Source of the DNA: Rhodoferax aquaticus
GTDB taxonomy: Bacteria; Pseudomonadota; Gammaproteobacteria; Burkholderiales; Burkholderiaceae_C
DNA: 64,000 nucleotides
Reading direction: 5' to 3'
NCBI RefSeq assembly: GCF_006974105.1
Contig: NZ_CP036282.1
Coordinates: forward strand, 1 to 64,000
The position numbers and the translations under genes were made by a program. This document shows, piece after piece, positions 1 through 10,893 of the stretch. The notes beneath the pieces were generated by a model. It had not been told where the DNA came from and made no database searches. It worked only from the letters and a program-made list of their open reading frames with translations. Positions within the stretch are counted from its first letter, which is position 1. The number at the start of each line of letters is the position of its first letter.

Positions 1-1392
1 AAGACCAACGAAAACCTCGGGCCAGACATCGGCCAAACCCTTTGGCAGAGTTGTGTAGATCAACTTGCACAGGAAATGCCTGAACAACAATTCAACACTT
101 GGATAAAGCCTCTTGCGGCGCAGGTGTCGGATGATTTAGCCAAGGTCACCATCTTTGTTGCTAATCGATTCAAGCTGGATTGGGTGCGTGCACAGTACAG
201 CAGCCGTATCTCCAATTTGCTTGAAAAACTCTATGGGCAAGCGATTGTCCTTGAGCTTGCCATTACCCCGCGAGAACCAGCGGTCAGGCAGACAAATATC
301 CAAAGACCTACTGAAGTGATGGTTGCAGACGAGTCGCCACCCGTTGGTGAAGACCGTGCGCCAGGTCCCCCGAAAAACCGCCTGAATGCATTGTTGACCT
401 TTGACAGTTTGGTGGAAGGTACTGCCAACCGAATGGCGAGGGCAGCTGCTATGCATGTGGCCACCATGCCCGGGCATTTATACAACCCTTTGTTTATTTA
501 TGGTGGTGTGGGTTTGGGTAAAACCCATTTGATGCACGCTGTAGGAAACAAACTGCTGGCGGACAAACCTGGTTCAAAAGTTCTGTACATCCACGCCGAA
601 CAATTTGTTTCCGATGTGGTTAAGGCCTACCAACGCAAGACTTTTGACGAGTTTAAGGAACGGTATCACTCCTTGGATTTGCTGCTGATCGACGATGTTC
701 AATTCTTTGCGAACAAAGACCGCACGCAAGAAGAGTTTTTCAATGCCTTTGAAGCGCTTTTGGCCAAGAAGTCTCATATTGTTATGACCAGTGATACCTA
801 CCCCAAAGGGCTCGCTGATATCCATGAAAGACTAGTTTCGCGGTTTGATTCGGGCCTTACGGTTGCCATAGAGCCACCTGAGTTGGAAATGCGCGTCGCT
901 ATTTTGATCAACAAGGCGCGTACTGAGGGCGCCGATATGCCGGAGGAGGTTGCTTTTTTTGTAGCCAAGAACGTTCGCTCCAACGTTCGTGAGCTAGAAG
1001 GCGCACTGCGAAAAATTCTCGCGTACTCAAGATTCAACCAAAAAGAGATCTCCATCCAGTTGGCACGCGATGCTTTGCGTGACCTGTTGTCGATTCAGAA
1101 CCGCCAAATATCGGTTGAGAACATACAAAAAACGGTAGCCGACTATTACAAAATTAAAGTTGCTGATATGTACTCGAAAAAGCGTCCCGCGAGTATTGCG
1201 CGGCCTCGCCAGATTGCGATGTATTTGGCAAAGGAACTCACACAAAAGAGCTTGCCTGAGATCGGTGAACTCTTTGGTGGTAGGGACCATACGACTGTGC
1301 TGCACGCTGTCCGAAAAATTGGAGGAGAGCGTCAACAATTGACCGAGCTCAACCAGCAACTCCATGTCTTGGAGCAAACGCTTAAGGGCTGA
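1..1392 (+). CDS. dnaA: Chromosomal replication initiator DnaA (5' end cut by window edge)
   Basis: The frame is open from the first base, so the start codon lies before the window; by comparison with known DnaA N-termini (LWQxC near the start) only a few codons are missing. 463 residues are visible. Domain I is seen in [11 protein letters not shown] and FNTWIKPL, then a variable linker. The AAA+ domain has Walker [10 protein letters not shown] and Walker [10 protein letters not shown]. The C-terminal DNA-binding domain carries the DnaA signature [15 protein letters not shown]. DnaA-ATP binds DnaA boxes and melts the origin. It is followed on the same strand by dnaN and gyrB. The region upstream, where many bacteria keep oriC, is not visible here; a DnaA-box cluster lies instead near 10.6 kb. 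Confidence 0.98.
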   Translation, partial: KTNENLGPDIGQTLWQSCVDQLAQEMPEQQFNTWIKPLAAQVSDDLAKVTIFVANRFKLDWVRAQYSSRISNLLEKLYGQAIVLELAITPREPAVRQTNIQRPTEVMVADESPPVGEDRAPGPPKNRLNALLTFDSLVEGTANRMARAAAMHVATMPGHLYNPLFIYGGVGLGKTHLMHAVGNKLLADKPGSKVLYIHAEQFVSDVVKAYQRKTFDEFKERYHSLDLLLIDDVQFFANKDRTQEEFFNAFEALLAKKSHIVMTSDTYPKGLADIHERLVSRFDSGLTVAIEPPELEMRVAILINKARTEGADMPEEVAFFVAKNVRSNVRELEGALRKILAYSRFNQKEISIQLARDALRDLLSIQNRQISVENIQKTVADYYKIKVADMYSKKRPASIARPRQIAMYLAKELTQKSLPEIGELFGGRDHTTVLHAVRKIGGERQQLTELNQQLHVLEQTLKG

Positions 1393-1511
1393 CAAAAAAA
1401 AGCGCAGTTCACGCCGCTACGCACCTGATTACAAAGGAAAATGGCTAGGTCCACTTATAGTGTCGAAGGGAATCACTCGATGCAATGGCAGATACTTATG
1501 AAGAGGTTGAC

Positions 1512-2618
1512 ATGATCGTATTGAAGGCAACGCAAGACACCGTTCTGTCGGTTTTGCAATCAGTGGCTGGCATTGTGGAGCGCCGTCACACGCTGCCTAT
1601 ATTGGCGAACTTTTTGTTGCGCAAAACAGGGACTTCACTGCAAATAACTACCAGTGACCTTGAAATTCAGATTCGGACCACTGCTGAACTTGGGGGCGAT
1701 ACCGGCAACTTTACTACCACGGTTGGTGCGAGAAAGCTCATTGATATTCTGCGCACCATGCCTTCTGATCAGACGGTGGCACTTGAGTCCAATCTGAACA
1801 AAATCATTGTCAAAGGCGGCAAGAGTAAGTTCACCTTACAAACAATGCAAGCTGAGGACTTTCCGCTTGTCCAAGAGTCGGCCAGCTTTGGTCCTGCTTT
1901 TAGCGTCCCCCAGAAGACACTGAAGGACCTGCTGGGTCAAGTATCGTTTGCCATGGCGGTTCACGACATACGCTACTACTTGAACGGCATCCTGTTTGTT
2001 GCCGAAGGGACTCAGCTCAGCTTGGTCGCAACGGATGGACATCGCTTGGCCTTTGCGTCTGCTACCTTGGACGTAGAAGTCCCAAAGCAAGAAGTGATCT
2101 TGCCGCGAAAGACTGTGATTGAACTGCAACGCTTATTGAGCGATGCCGACGGCGCCATCGAAATGCAGTTCGCAAACAACCAAGCCAAATTTACTTTTGA
2201 CGGCATGGAGTTCGTCACGAAGTTGGTTGAAGGCAAGTTCCCTGACTACAACCGCGTCATTCCCAAGAACCACAAGAACAGCGTGACCTTGGGCCGTGCC
2301 GCGCTATTGGCAACATTGCAGCGCACCGCCATTTTAACCAGCGATAAGTTCAAGGGAGTACGCCTGAACATCGACCCTGGCACCTTGCGTGTGGCATCCA
2401 GCAATGCCGAACAAGAAGAAGCTGTAGACGAATTGGATATTGACTATGGCGGCGACAGCATTGAAATTGGCTTCAATGTGACTTACTTGATTGATGCTCT
2501 TGCCAATATGGGCCAAGACATGGTCACGTTGGAGTTGTCGGATGGCAACAGCTCCGCCTTGTTTACCATTCCAGACAACGCAACATTCAAATACGTTGTC
2601 ATGCCAATGAGAATTTGA
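1512..2618 (+). CDS. dnaN: DNA polymerase III beta sliding clamp
   Basis: 368 residues, the usual length for the clamp. It forms the ring that tethers DNA polymerase III to DNA. The N-terminus MIVLKATQDTVL and the C-terminus FKYVVMPMRI are typical family ends. An in-frame ATG at 1485 would add nine residues not seen in the family; the ATG at 1512 is preceded by a weak AGAGG and fits the family better. It lies 119 bases after dnaA and 95 before gyrB. The gap to gyrB holds two hairpins. Confidence 0.97.
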   Translation: MIVLKATQDTVLSVLQSVAGIVERRHTLPILANFLLRKTGTSLQITTSDLEIQIRTTAELGGDTGNFTTTVGARKLIDILRTMPSDQTVALESNLNKIIVKGGKSKFTLQTMQAEDFPLVQESASFGPAFSVPQKTLKDLLGQVSFAMAVHDIRYYLNGILFVAEGTQLSLVATDGHRLAFASATLDVEVPKQEVILPRKTVIELQRLLSDADGAIEMQFANNQAKFTFDGMEFVTKLVEGKFPDYNRVIPKNHKNSVTLGRAALLATLQRTAILTSDKFKGVRLNIDPGTLRVASSNAEQEEAVDELDIDYGGDSIEIGFNVTYLIDALANMGQDMVTLELSDGNSSALFTIPDNATFKYVVMPMRI

Positions 2619-2619
2619 C

Positions 2620-2646
2620 GCTATACCTTTTATAGCTGCCTGCGCA
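2620..2646 (-). repeat. Partial copy of the GCTA/TAGC hairpin repeat
   Basis: On the minus strand GCGC is followed by GCAGCTATA...TATAGC, the core of the dispersed intergenic repeat seen in full at 24.2, 40.4, 52.2 and 61.3 kb. The hairpin GCTATA/TATAGC (2620-2625 with 2631-2636) is perfect. It lies directly after the dnaN stop. Confidence 0.6.
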
Positions 2647-2648
2647 AT

Positions 2649-2673
2649 CAAACCCCCGCCTCCCGGGGGTTTG
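2649..2673 (+). terminator. Strong GC hairpin between dnaN and gyrB
   Basis: A perfect 10-bp stem (2649-2658 with 2664-2673, arms CAAACCCCCG / CGGGGGTTTG) with a 5-base loop. Only a short T run lies within the stem and no clear T tract follows, so it may be a partial terminator or an RNA-stabilising hairpin. Confidence 0.5.
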
Positions 2674-2710
2674 GTCATTGAAGAGATTGAGATTTAGTGA
2701 AGAGAAGTGA

Positions 2711-5317
<2,607 letters not shown>

Positions 5318-5429
5318 GTAGCTCTTTGGCCTAGTACGCTCTCTCACCAATTTGTACTTGTGGGCGCATTGAAACTGTTGCCCACTGCATGAGTCTGGAA
5401 CTGGGCGGTGATTTAAATGTTTCAGTTCA

Positions 5430-5460
5430 AAAAAAAGCACCGCAAAGCGGTGCTTTTTTT
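5430..5460. terminator. Bidirectional terminator between gyrB and infA
   Basis: A 13-base inverted repeat (5431-5443 with 5447-5459): A tract, GCACCGC, loop AAA, GCGGTGC, T tract. It terminates both convergent genes, gyrB on plus and infA on minus. Confidence 0.93.
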
Positions 5461-5487
5461 ATTTCTTCGAAAGGTACGTCACCCTGC

Positions 5488-5736
5488 TTAGCGTCGCGGC
5501 GCTGACGGTCCACGACCTTCGATATGGCGAAAGTTGATGCGACCCTTGGACAGATCATAAGGAGAAAGTTCCAAAGAGACACGATCGCCAGCCAAGATGC
5601 GGATGTGATTTTTACGCATTTTTCCTGCGGAGTAAGCAATGAGCTGATGCCCATTGTCCAACGTCACGCGAAAACGGGTGTCAGGCAACACCTCATTCAC
5701 GACACCCATCATCTCGATCAGGTCTTCCTTTGCCAT
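5488..5736 (-). CDS. infA: Translation initiation factor IF-1
   Basis: 82 residues, starting [13 protein letters not shown], the single OB-fold S1-type domain that binds the ribosomal A site during initiation. Conserved IF-1 motifs [20 protein letters not shown] and [18 protein letters not shown] are present. The reading frame is open further upstream, but the ATG at 5736 is preceded by AAGGA at good spacing and gives the normal length. The basic proline-rich tail GPSAPRR resembles the second infA paralogue found in betaproteobacteria, separate from the one in the ribosomal protein operon (family knowledge; the other copy is not in the window). Confidence 0.93.
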   Translation of the reverse strand: MAKEDLIEMMGVVNEVLPDTRFRVTLDNGHQLIAYSAGKMRKNHIRILAGDRVSLELSPYDLSKGRINFRHIEGRGPSAPRR

Positions 5737-5789
5737 GCTTAGTTCCTTGTTTCTTTGCGAATTGGTTAAATTTAAATCGGTCGTCTTAC

Positions 5790-5996
5790 TCAGTGGGTGC
5801 GCGTGGTGGCGCTCACCCAATCAATACCTTGTGCAATTGCGTAATCTGCTGCGGCATCAATCGTTAGAAAATCGTCAACAAACCGCATCACACGGTCTGT
5901 ACAGGCACTTCCACGGCCACTAGCAATAGAAACTTGCGCGGCAAACCGACCACTGTCGAGTTGGCGAGGGCAGGCTGCAATGCGATATTTACCCAT
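5790..5996 (-). CDS. Conserved small protein of unknown function
   Basis: 68 residues starting [13 protein letters not shown]. The body ([17 protein letters not shown], then [22 protein letters not shown]) looks like a compact alpha/beta protein, and I recall similar short hypothetical proteins in Comamonadaceae. A longer start at 6044 (84 residues) is possible; neither start has a convincing ribosome binding site. The gene is 53 bases upstream of infA on the same strand and may share its transcript. No function can be assigned. Confidence 0.6.
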   Translation of the reverse strand: MGKYRIAACPRQLDSGRFAAQVSIASGRGSACTDRVMRFVDDFLTIDAAADYAIAQGIDWVSATTRTH

Positions 5997-6092
5997 AATG
6001 ATAGGTGACTGTGAAAAATCTTTATTTTGCTTATGAATCATCAAAAATACTAACGCGCTCTTAACAGCTCACTTTGATAGAACTGTTGCGCT

Positions 6093-6129
6093 GAAAATCA
6101 AAAATGGCAGCCCCAAGCGCCGGGGTGCC
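6093..6129 (-). terminator. Intrinsic terminator on the minus strand
   Basis: Minus strand GGCACCCC, loop GGCGCTT, GGGGCTGCC (one bulged C), followed by ATTTTTGATTTTC. It cannot serve any protein gene upstream on this strand within 500 bases, which is why a small RNA is proposed. Confidence 0.65.
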
Positions 6130-6335
6130 CGCCTGTTACTCCACCAATCATCAACCGCCTTGGATTGACACCGGGGCACGTGCCACAGCAGGGGCTTCGT
6201 GAACAGTAGGGATAAATTGCAGCGCCGTGAGAGCCATTGCATATCGCATTTGAGGGGCTAGACCTGCAACCCCTCTGCCGGGGGTCGTTGTACTTCAACT
6301 TGAAATTGGAAGCACGGCAAGTCGCCAAAAACGAT
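6093..6335 (-). ncRNA. Candidate structured small RNA
   Basis: A non-coding stretch on the minus strand bounded by a possible -10 box TATATT (6342-6347) and a good intrinsic terminator (6093-6129). Inside is a hairpin GAGGGG/CCCCTC (6252-6257 with 6270-6275) and the palindrome GCACGTGC. I see no signature of tmRNA, 4.5S RNA, RNase P or a known riboswitch; a divergent 6S RNA cannot be excluded from length and shape. No convincing -35 box was seen. Reading is inference from structure only. Confidence 0.35.
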
Positions 6336-6347
6336 GGGCCGAATATA

Positions 6348-6642
6348 CCACAGGCCTATATTTTTCGCGTTTGATTCTGGATTTTGCTTTATCTAAGTGT
6401 TGCGCAGGTGAAACAAAAAGCGGTTTGCCCCAAGAGTGGGATGGTTCTTGGGGTACTCCGCGTTGGGCTCTTGTGAAGCCACCATATTGAGTTTCTTCAG
6501 TGGTAGTGAAGACAACTTGGCGCTGTGGGTGACAGATGGAGAAAGTGTAAGCTGAACGTGATGGTAGGAAATTGCCAATTAACCAAGTTTTATCGATAAT
6601 TTGGCACATTCTGTCAGAATATAAACTTAAGTTAGAATTTTT
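6348..6642. other. Non-coding gap before the Lrp gene
   Basis: About 300 bases with no supported gene. Short open frames on the minus strand (for example 6393-6578) do not look like proteins of a known family. The last 60 bases are AT-rich (TATAAACTTAAGTTAGAAT just before the start codon), suitable for the promoter of the regulator gene. Confidence 0.5.
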
Positions 6643-7116
6643 ATGAAACTTGACAAGTTTGATCAGCATATCCTCGACGTCTTGCAACGGGATGGACGCA
6701 TCAATAACCAAGACCTTGCAGACCAAATTGGTTTGTCGCCGTCTCCTTGCTTGCGGCGCGTTCGCGCACTAGAGGAGTCTGGCTTGATTGTGGGATACCG
6801 CGCCTTGTTAGACGCTAAACGTCTAGGGTTGACGCTGACTGCGCTCATACATATTTCTATGGACAAGCACACACCAGAGCGGTTTTCCAATTTCGAGCAA
6901 GCGGTCTGTGTGTTGCCAGAGGTATTGGAGTGCTTGCTTATCACTGGGCAAGACGCTGACTACCAACTCAAAGTGTCCGTGCGAGATATGGACCACTACC
7001 AGTCACTTTTGCTTAACCAAATTACCCGCATTGAAGGTGTAACTGGTGTGCACTCTAGTTTTGTACTGAGGCAAGTGGTTCAGAAGACCGCTTTGCCTCT
7101 GCATTTGAGCAACTAA
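6643..7116 (+). CDS. Lrp/AsnC family transcriptional regulator
   Basis: 157 residues, the normal length. An N-terminal winged HTH (FDQHILDVLQRDGRINNQDL, then GLSPSPCLRRVRALEESG) is followed by the RAM/AsnC ligand domain (LITGQDADYQLKVSVRDMDH, near residues 100-120). Members bind DNA as octamers and respond to amino acids. No ribosome binding site is obvious; the leader is very AT-rich. The neighbour downstream is an unrelated phosphoesterase, so the target genes cannot be named. The SPSPCLRRV helix is typical of Lrp proteins that control amino-acid export or catabolism. Confidence 0.92.
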   Translation: MKLDKFDQHILDVLQRDGRINNQDLADQIGLSPSPCLRRVRALEESGLIVGYRALLDAKRLGLTLTALIHISMDKHTPERFSNFEQAVCVLPEVLECLLITGQDADYQLKVSVRDMDHYQSLLLNQITRIEGVTGVHSSFVLRQVVQKTALPLHLSN

Positions 7117-7217
7117 GTGACAAAGTGCAAGGACGAATGGAGCGCTTGAACTGGCGCTAAATTGCTCCAGATAACAAGGCTACTCATCAGAAAGCAAGCC
7201 TGTTCTTGCGAACCGCT

Positions 7218-8402
7218 ATGGCCCTCGTCCCGGTTTTTGTTTTTTCTCTCTTTCTGCATCTGTTCGTAGGCTGGCAGCTGTTGGGGGATCTAGTCACAGT
7301 GTCGCCAAATGCGGCCATAGCTACTGGCGCTTTGCTGGTCTGTTCCTCAGTTTTGATTCCCGTGTCAATGATCGGAATTCGAAAGCGCCATTCATCTCTG
7401 TGGGATCAGGGTTTGCAGTGGATAGGGCTGTTGTGCATGGGCTGGTTTTCCAGCATGCTGGTGTTCACCCTTGTACGAGCCGGGGTGCTACTTCTTCTTC
7501 ATATGGCACAGCTCGCGCTTTTCCCTTCGCTGAAGCTGGCTGCATTGCAGGCATCTAGTGGCCTAGCCGTGCTTGTATTCGCAGTGGGTGTGAGTGCGCT
7601 AGGGTTTTGGAATGCACGGCGCACTGCGACCGTAGTCAAGATGGATGTACCTGTGCCAGACCTACCCGCAGCGTTGCACGGTTTCCTGGTAGCACAAATC
7701 AGCGACGTCCATGTGGGTCCAACCATTAAGCGACCGTATTTGGAACGCATTGTGGACAAGGTCAACCTGCTAGGAGCCCATATGGTTGCAATAACCGGAG
7801 ACTTAGTGGATGGAAGTGTCCATGAGCTTGCAGAACACATTTACCCTCTGGCTCGATTGCAGTCAACCCACGGAAGCTTCTTTGTAACTGGCAACCATGA
7901 GTACTATTCTGGCGCCAATGCTTGGATAGAAGTTATTCGCGCACTGGGGGTGCGGGTGCTGATGAACGAGCACCATGTCGTACACCACACAAACCTGGCC
8001 TCAAGGCACACGGCAGTCCCTATAGTAATCGCTGGTGTTTCCGATTTCACAGCACATCATTTTGACGAAAAGCACCGGTCAGACGCACATAAGGCAATGG
8101 CTGGGGCCCCAGAAAATGCTGCGTATAAGCTATTGCTAGCTCACCAACCCCGTTCCGCTGCGCAGGCTGCGCTTGCTGGCTTTGACCTACAACTGTCAGG
8201 TCACACGCACGGCGGCCAATTCTGGCCTTGGAATCACTTCGTTCGCTTGCAGCAACCTTTTACAGCTGGTCTGCATAAACTGCAAAACATGTGGATTTAC
8301 ACGAGCCGTGGCACCGGCTACTGGGGGCCACCTAAGCGATTCTGGGCACCTTCTGAGATCACGCTGCTCCGGCTTGTTGCAGCCTCTGAATCCATGCCCT
8401 AA
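7218..8402 (+). CDS. Membrane-anchored metallophosphoesterase (YaeI/YkuE type)
   Basis: 394 residues. About four hydrophobic segments fill the first 145 residues, followed by a calcineurin-like domain with the metal ligands QISDVHVG, ITGDLVDG, VTGNHEYY and LSGHTHGGQFWPW. This order is that of YaeI/YkuE-like phosphodiesterases, some of which cleave UDP-diacylglucosamine or other lipid phosphates; the substrate here is unknown. A TTG four codons upstream (7206) is an alternative start. The gene converges on minE. Confidence 0.88.
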   Translation: MALVPVFVFSLFLHLFVGWQLLGDLVTVSPNAAIATGALLVCSSVLIPVSMIGIRKRHSSLWDQGLQWIGLLCMGWFSSMLVFTLVRAGVLLLLHMAQLALFPSLKLAALQASSGLAVLVFAVGVSALGFWNARRTATVVKMDVPVPDLPAALHGFLVAQISDVHVGPTIKRPYLERIVDKVNLLGAHMVAITGDLVDGSVHELAEHIYPLARLQSTHGSFFVTGNHEYYSGANAWIEVIRALGVRVLMNEHHVVHHTNLASRHTAVPIVIAGVSDFTAHHFDEKHRSDAHKAMAGAPENAAYKLLLAHQPRSAAQAALAGFDLQLSGHTHGGQFWPWNHFVRLQQPFTAGLHKLQNMWIYTSRGTGYWGPPKRFWAPSEITLLRLVAASESMP

Positions 8403-8414
8403 ATCTTGTGGTTC

Positions 8415-8454
8415 CGCTCATATACACGGCGCAACCAGCTATGCAATGAATAGC
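8415..8454 (+). repeat. Partial copy of the hairpin repeat before the minE stop
   Basis: CGGCGCAACCAGCTATGCAA followed by TGAATAGCAAGC matches the 3' half of the repeat; hairpin GCTAT/ATAGC. It lies between the convergent phosphoesterase and minE genes. Confidence 0.6.
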
Positions 8455-8463
8455 AAGCACTAC

Positions 8464-8724
8464 TTACTTACCATCAGGTAACTCTATTTTGACCTCTAGC
8501 ACTTCAAGATTGTCTTGGCGCTCTAGATTAACTTTGATGTCTTCGGGATTAATTTTGATGTACTTGCTAATCACCGCAATCAGTTCACGCTGCAAAGCAG
8601 GCAGATAGTCCGGCTCAGCGGCGTTACGACCACTGCGCTCATGGGCCAAAATGATCTGCAAGCGCTCTTTGGCAACGCTTGCAGACTTCTTCTTTTCGCC
8701 CGCAAAGAATGAGAAAAACGACAT
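8464..8724 (-). CDS. minE: Cell division topological specificity factor MinE
   Basis: 86 residues starting [19 protein letters not shown], typical of betaproteobacterial MinE. The MinD-binding helix reads [15 protein letters not shown] and the topological specificity domain [20 protein letters not shown]. It drives MinD off the membrane and sets the pole-to-pole oscillation. The frame extends six codons upstream, but this would run into minD; the ATG at 8724 leaves a 4-base gap after minD. Last gene of the minCDE operon. Confidence 0.97.
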   Translation of the reverse strand: MSFFSFFAGEKKKSASVAKERLQIILAHERSGRNAAEPDYLPALQRELIAVISKYIKINPEDIKVNLERQDNLEVLEVKIELPDGK

Positions 8725-8728
8725 TTTC

Positions 8729-9544
8729 TTACTTCCCCCCAAACAAGCGCTTCAACAGTCCTTGTTTGGGAGCGTCAATGAAGCGCATTGGCTTGTCTGT
8801 ACCCAGAAAACGCTCTACAACGTCTTTGTAGGCTTCGGATACATCACTACCTTGCATATGCACTGCAGGCACTCCCTGGTTAGAAGCCTGCAATACGGAC
8901 TCACTTTCGGGAATCACACCAATCAGCTTAATGCGCAGAATGTCTTGTATGTCTTCTAAAGAGAGCATCTGCCCCGAATCGACGCGGGCGGGGTTGTAAC
9001 GGGTGATGAGCAAATGCTCTTTGATGGGCTCCAAGCCTTCCATGGCACGCTTGGTCTTGCTGCCCAACATACCCAAAATGCGGTCCGAGTCACGCACGGA
9101 TGACACTTCAGGGTTGGTCACCACCAACGCTTCGTCAGCAAAGTGCATGGCCATCAGAGCACCAGTTTCAATACCCGCTGGTGAGTCGCAGACGATGTAT
9201 TCAAAGTCCATCGCGCTGAGGTTTTCTAGCACCTTTTGCACACCGTCTTGTGTGAGGGCGTCTTTGTCGCGTGTTTGTGAAGCGGCCAAGACATACAGGT
9301 TGTCGCACTGCTTGTCTTTGATGAGCGCCTGGTTTAAATTGGCTTCACCTTGAATGACATTGATCAGGTCGTACACCACGCGGCGCTCGCAGCCCATGAT
9401 CAGGTCTAGGTTGCGCAAGCCCACATCGAAATCAATCACCGCTGTTTTGTGGCCTCGCAGGGCGAGTCCTGTTGCAAAACTGGCACTGGTGGTTGTCTTA
9501 CCCACGCCGCCCTTGCCAGAGGTAACCACAATGATTTTTGCCAT
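8729..9544 (-). CDS. minD: Septum site-determining ATPase MinD
   Basis: 271 residues. Deviant Walker [20 protein letters not shown] near the N-terminus, Walker B region [16 protein letters not shown], and the amphipathic C-terminal helix ([10 protein letters not shown]) that binds the membrane. MinD-ATP recruits MinC to the membrane and is stimulated by MinE. Middle gene of minCDE, 35 bases after minC. Confidence 0.98.
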   Translation of the reverse strand: MAKIIVVTSGKGGVGKTTTSASFATGLALRGHKTAVIDFDVGLRNLDLIMGCERRVVYDLINVIQGEANLNQALIKDKQCDNLYVLAASQTRDKDALTQDGVQKVLENLSAMDFEYIVCDSPAGIETGALMAMHFADEALVVTNPEVSSVRDSDRILGMLGSKTKRAMEGLEPIKEHLLITRYNPARVDSGQMLSLEDIQDILRIKLIGVIPESESVLQASNQGVPAVHMQGSDVSEAYKDVVERFLGTDKPMRFIDAPKQGLLKRLFGGK

Positions 9545-9579
9545 GGGTGAAAGGTCTTTCAGAAGATTAAAAACGTTAA

Positions 9580-10359
9580 TCAGGTTTTGAGGGCTTCAAT
9601 GATCAACTTTTCTTGACCATCGTCGCTCAAGCGCACTTGCGCTGCCTTGCCTTGTACATCAGGCGCTAAAGGATTCTCGCTGGTGCGGTACACACCTGCT
9701 ATGGAGATGAGCTCGGGCTCCATGCACAGCGAAAAAATGCGTGCTTGCGTATTGCCCCGGGCACCAGCCATGGCCTTGCCTCTGAGCGGTGCGTACACAT
9801 GGATATTGCCATCGGCCACCACTTCGGCACCCTGGTTCACCATGGCCAACACCACCAAGTCTGCACCACGGGCGTAGACCTTTTGGCCTGACCTGAGTGG
9901 CCTGTCCACCACCATGGTCGTGGGGCCAGGTATTTCGCGAATGACTTCTCGCACCACCTCTTGAACAAGCACTTCGGCTTGCACGGGTGCGGCTTTGGGT
10001 TTGTAAACCTCTGGGCTGGCTTCTACCAAACCTACGGCTAAGGCGGCTGACATCCACTCTGGACTGGCGCCACGGACAGCCACTGGCACCAAATTGCACG
10101 CTCGCAACACCTTTAGCAAAGGAATCAGGTCTTGCAAAGGTGTTTGGGGATCGAGCTGAGTGAAGTCGATTACCAAGGCATCGTGGTCAAAAAAATCTGG
10201 ATTTTCCCCTTGGGGACCAAATTGCTGTGACAGGTCCGCTTGTACCAAGGCCCAGTCATCCGTTTTCAACATAAGGGCCACCAATGGCAGCTGCGCACTT
10301 TTGATTTCAAAAGAAACGCTGGGCTGCCGGGTGCTAGAGCCTGTTGAAGAAACGGACAT
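9580..10359 (-). CDS. minC: Septum site-determining protein MinC
   Basis: 259 residues. N-terminal MinC domain (FEIKSAQLPLVALMLKTDD), a variable linker, then the beta-helical C-terminal domain (GQKVYARGADLVVLAMVNQG, GNIHVYAPLRGKAMAGARGN) that binds MinD and FtsZ. It blocks FtsZ assembly away from midcell. First gene of the operon; it points away from the 10.4-10.9 kb intergenic region proposed as the origin. Confidence 0.97.
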   Translation of the reverse strand: MSVSSTGSSTRQPSVSFEIKSAQLPLVALMLKTDDWALVQADLSQQFGPQGENPDFFDHDALVIDFTQLDPQTPLQDLIPLLKVLRACNLVPVAVRGASPEWMSAALAVGLVEASPEVYKPKAAPVQAEVLVQEVVREVIREIPGPTTMVVDRPLRSGQKVYARGADLVVLAMVNQGAEVVADGNIHVYAPLRGKAMAGARGNTQARIFSLCMEPELISIAGVYRTSENPLAPDVQGKAAQVRLSDDGQEKLIIEALKT

Positions 10360-10541
10360 GAAGGAGCTTAGACGAGGTACACAAATTAAACGATGGGCAA
10401 ATCTTACTTGATTGCAGCTTCGATTCCGCCCTTTGGACCTACTTCTTTGCAGATGTTCACAACTAAATTTTGAAAAATGAAAACGGCTTTTTTTGACGTT
10501 TGTTTTTTGTTGCTATCTCTTCTTATTTCTCTATTTTAAGA

Positions 10542-10557
10542 TAGTAGTAGTAGATAG
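10542..10557 (+). promoter_or_regulatory. DnaA-trio-like TAG repeats
   Basis: TAGTAGTAGTAGATAG. Read 3' to 5' this is a run of GAT triplets, the DnaA-trio pattern. The T-rich duplex lies on its left and the GC-rich spacer plus first DnaA box on its right. Confidence 0.65.
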
Positions 10558-10571
10558 TGTCCCGCTTCCTC

Positions 10572-10580
10572 TGTTGATAA
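10572..10580 (-). promoter_or_regulatory. DnaA box, one mismatch
   Basis: Minus strand TTATCAACA against consensus TTATCCACA; the box nearest the TAG repeats. Confidence 0.6.
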
Positions 10581-10690
10581 GCGAAAATTATCTTTATAAA
10601 TCAACAAGTTATGAAGTCTCCAATGATGTGGGTGACTGCGCTTTCTTTTTGTACCCGAAAACTGGATAACTTTCTCTGTTTGGATATTTC

Positions 10691-10752
10691 TGTGGATAAC
10701 TTGCTTCTTGTTAGAGATTTATGCACAGGGTTGTTCTTTTCTTTGTGGTTAA
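10691..10752. promoter_or_regulatory. Cluster of three DnaA boxes
   Basis: TGTGGATAA at 10691-10699 is the exact reverse complement of TTATCCACA. TTATGCACA at 10719-10727 fits TTATNCACA exactly on the plus strand. TGTGGTTAA at 10744-10752 has one mismatch on the minus strand. A weaker ACTGGATAA lies at 10661-10669. Confidence 0.75.
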
Positions 10753-10848
10753 CGGTTTTTGATGAATCCGCGGGTTTAAAGTAAGTTTTTCACCACGGGT
10801 TTGCTGGACAATGGACGCTGGCTTTTGTTTTCTAAGTAGGTGCATGTA

Positions 10849-10880
10849 TCCATTGCGCTGTTTGCTACTAAATTTATAGC
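10849..10880 (+). repeat. Partial hairpin repeat upstream of the GGDEF gene
   Basis: GCGCTGTTTGCTACTAAATT then TATAGC. The second hairpin GCTA(10864-10867)/TAGC(10877-10880) is intact and the loop is nearly identical to the copy at 24.2 kb. Confidence 0.6.
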
Positions 10881-10893
10881 GAAGAAATGAGAT

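Larger units (their letters stand above)
10485..10760. other. oriC: Probable replication origin (oriC-like region)
   Basis: The 534-base divergent gap between minC and the GGDEF gene is the most AT-rich long stretch in the window. In order on the plus strand it holds a T-rich tract (10485-10541), four tandem TAG trinucleotides (10542-10553) continued by ATAG, a GC-rich spacer (10560-10571), a DnaA-box-like TGTTGATAA (10572-10580) and a tight cluster of three more boxes (10691-10752). This order and polarity match the DnaA-trio / GC-cluster / DnaA-box unwinding system described for bacterial origins. Both flanking genes are transcribed away from it. The alternative is a DnaA-regulated or DnaA-titrating site, with the true origin upstream of dnaA. 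Confidence 0.7.

Noticed and set aside
6110..6200. GGGGTGCCC-like start of a TPP riboswitch on the plus strand
   Set aside because: The CTGAGA and other thi-box motifs are absent and the next plus-strand gene is a distant Lrp regulator.
6098..6726. Minus-strand open frames in the gap before the Lrp gene
   Set aside because: Cysteine- and serine-rich translations without any family resemblance; one overlaps the Lrp gene. The region is better explained as RNA or spacer.
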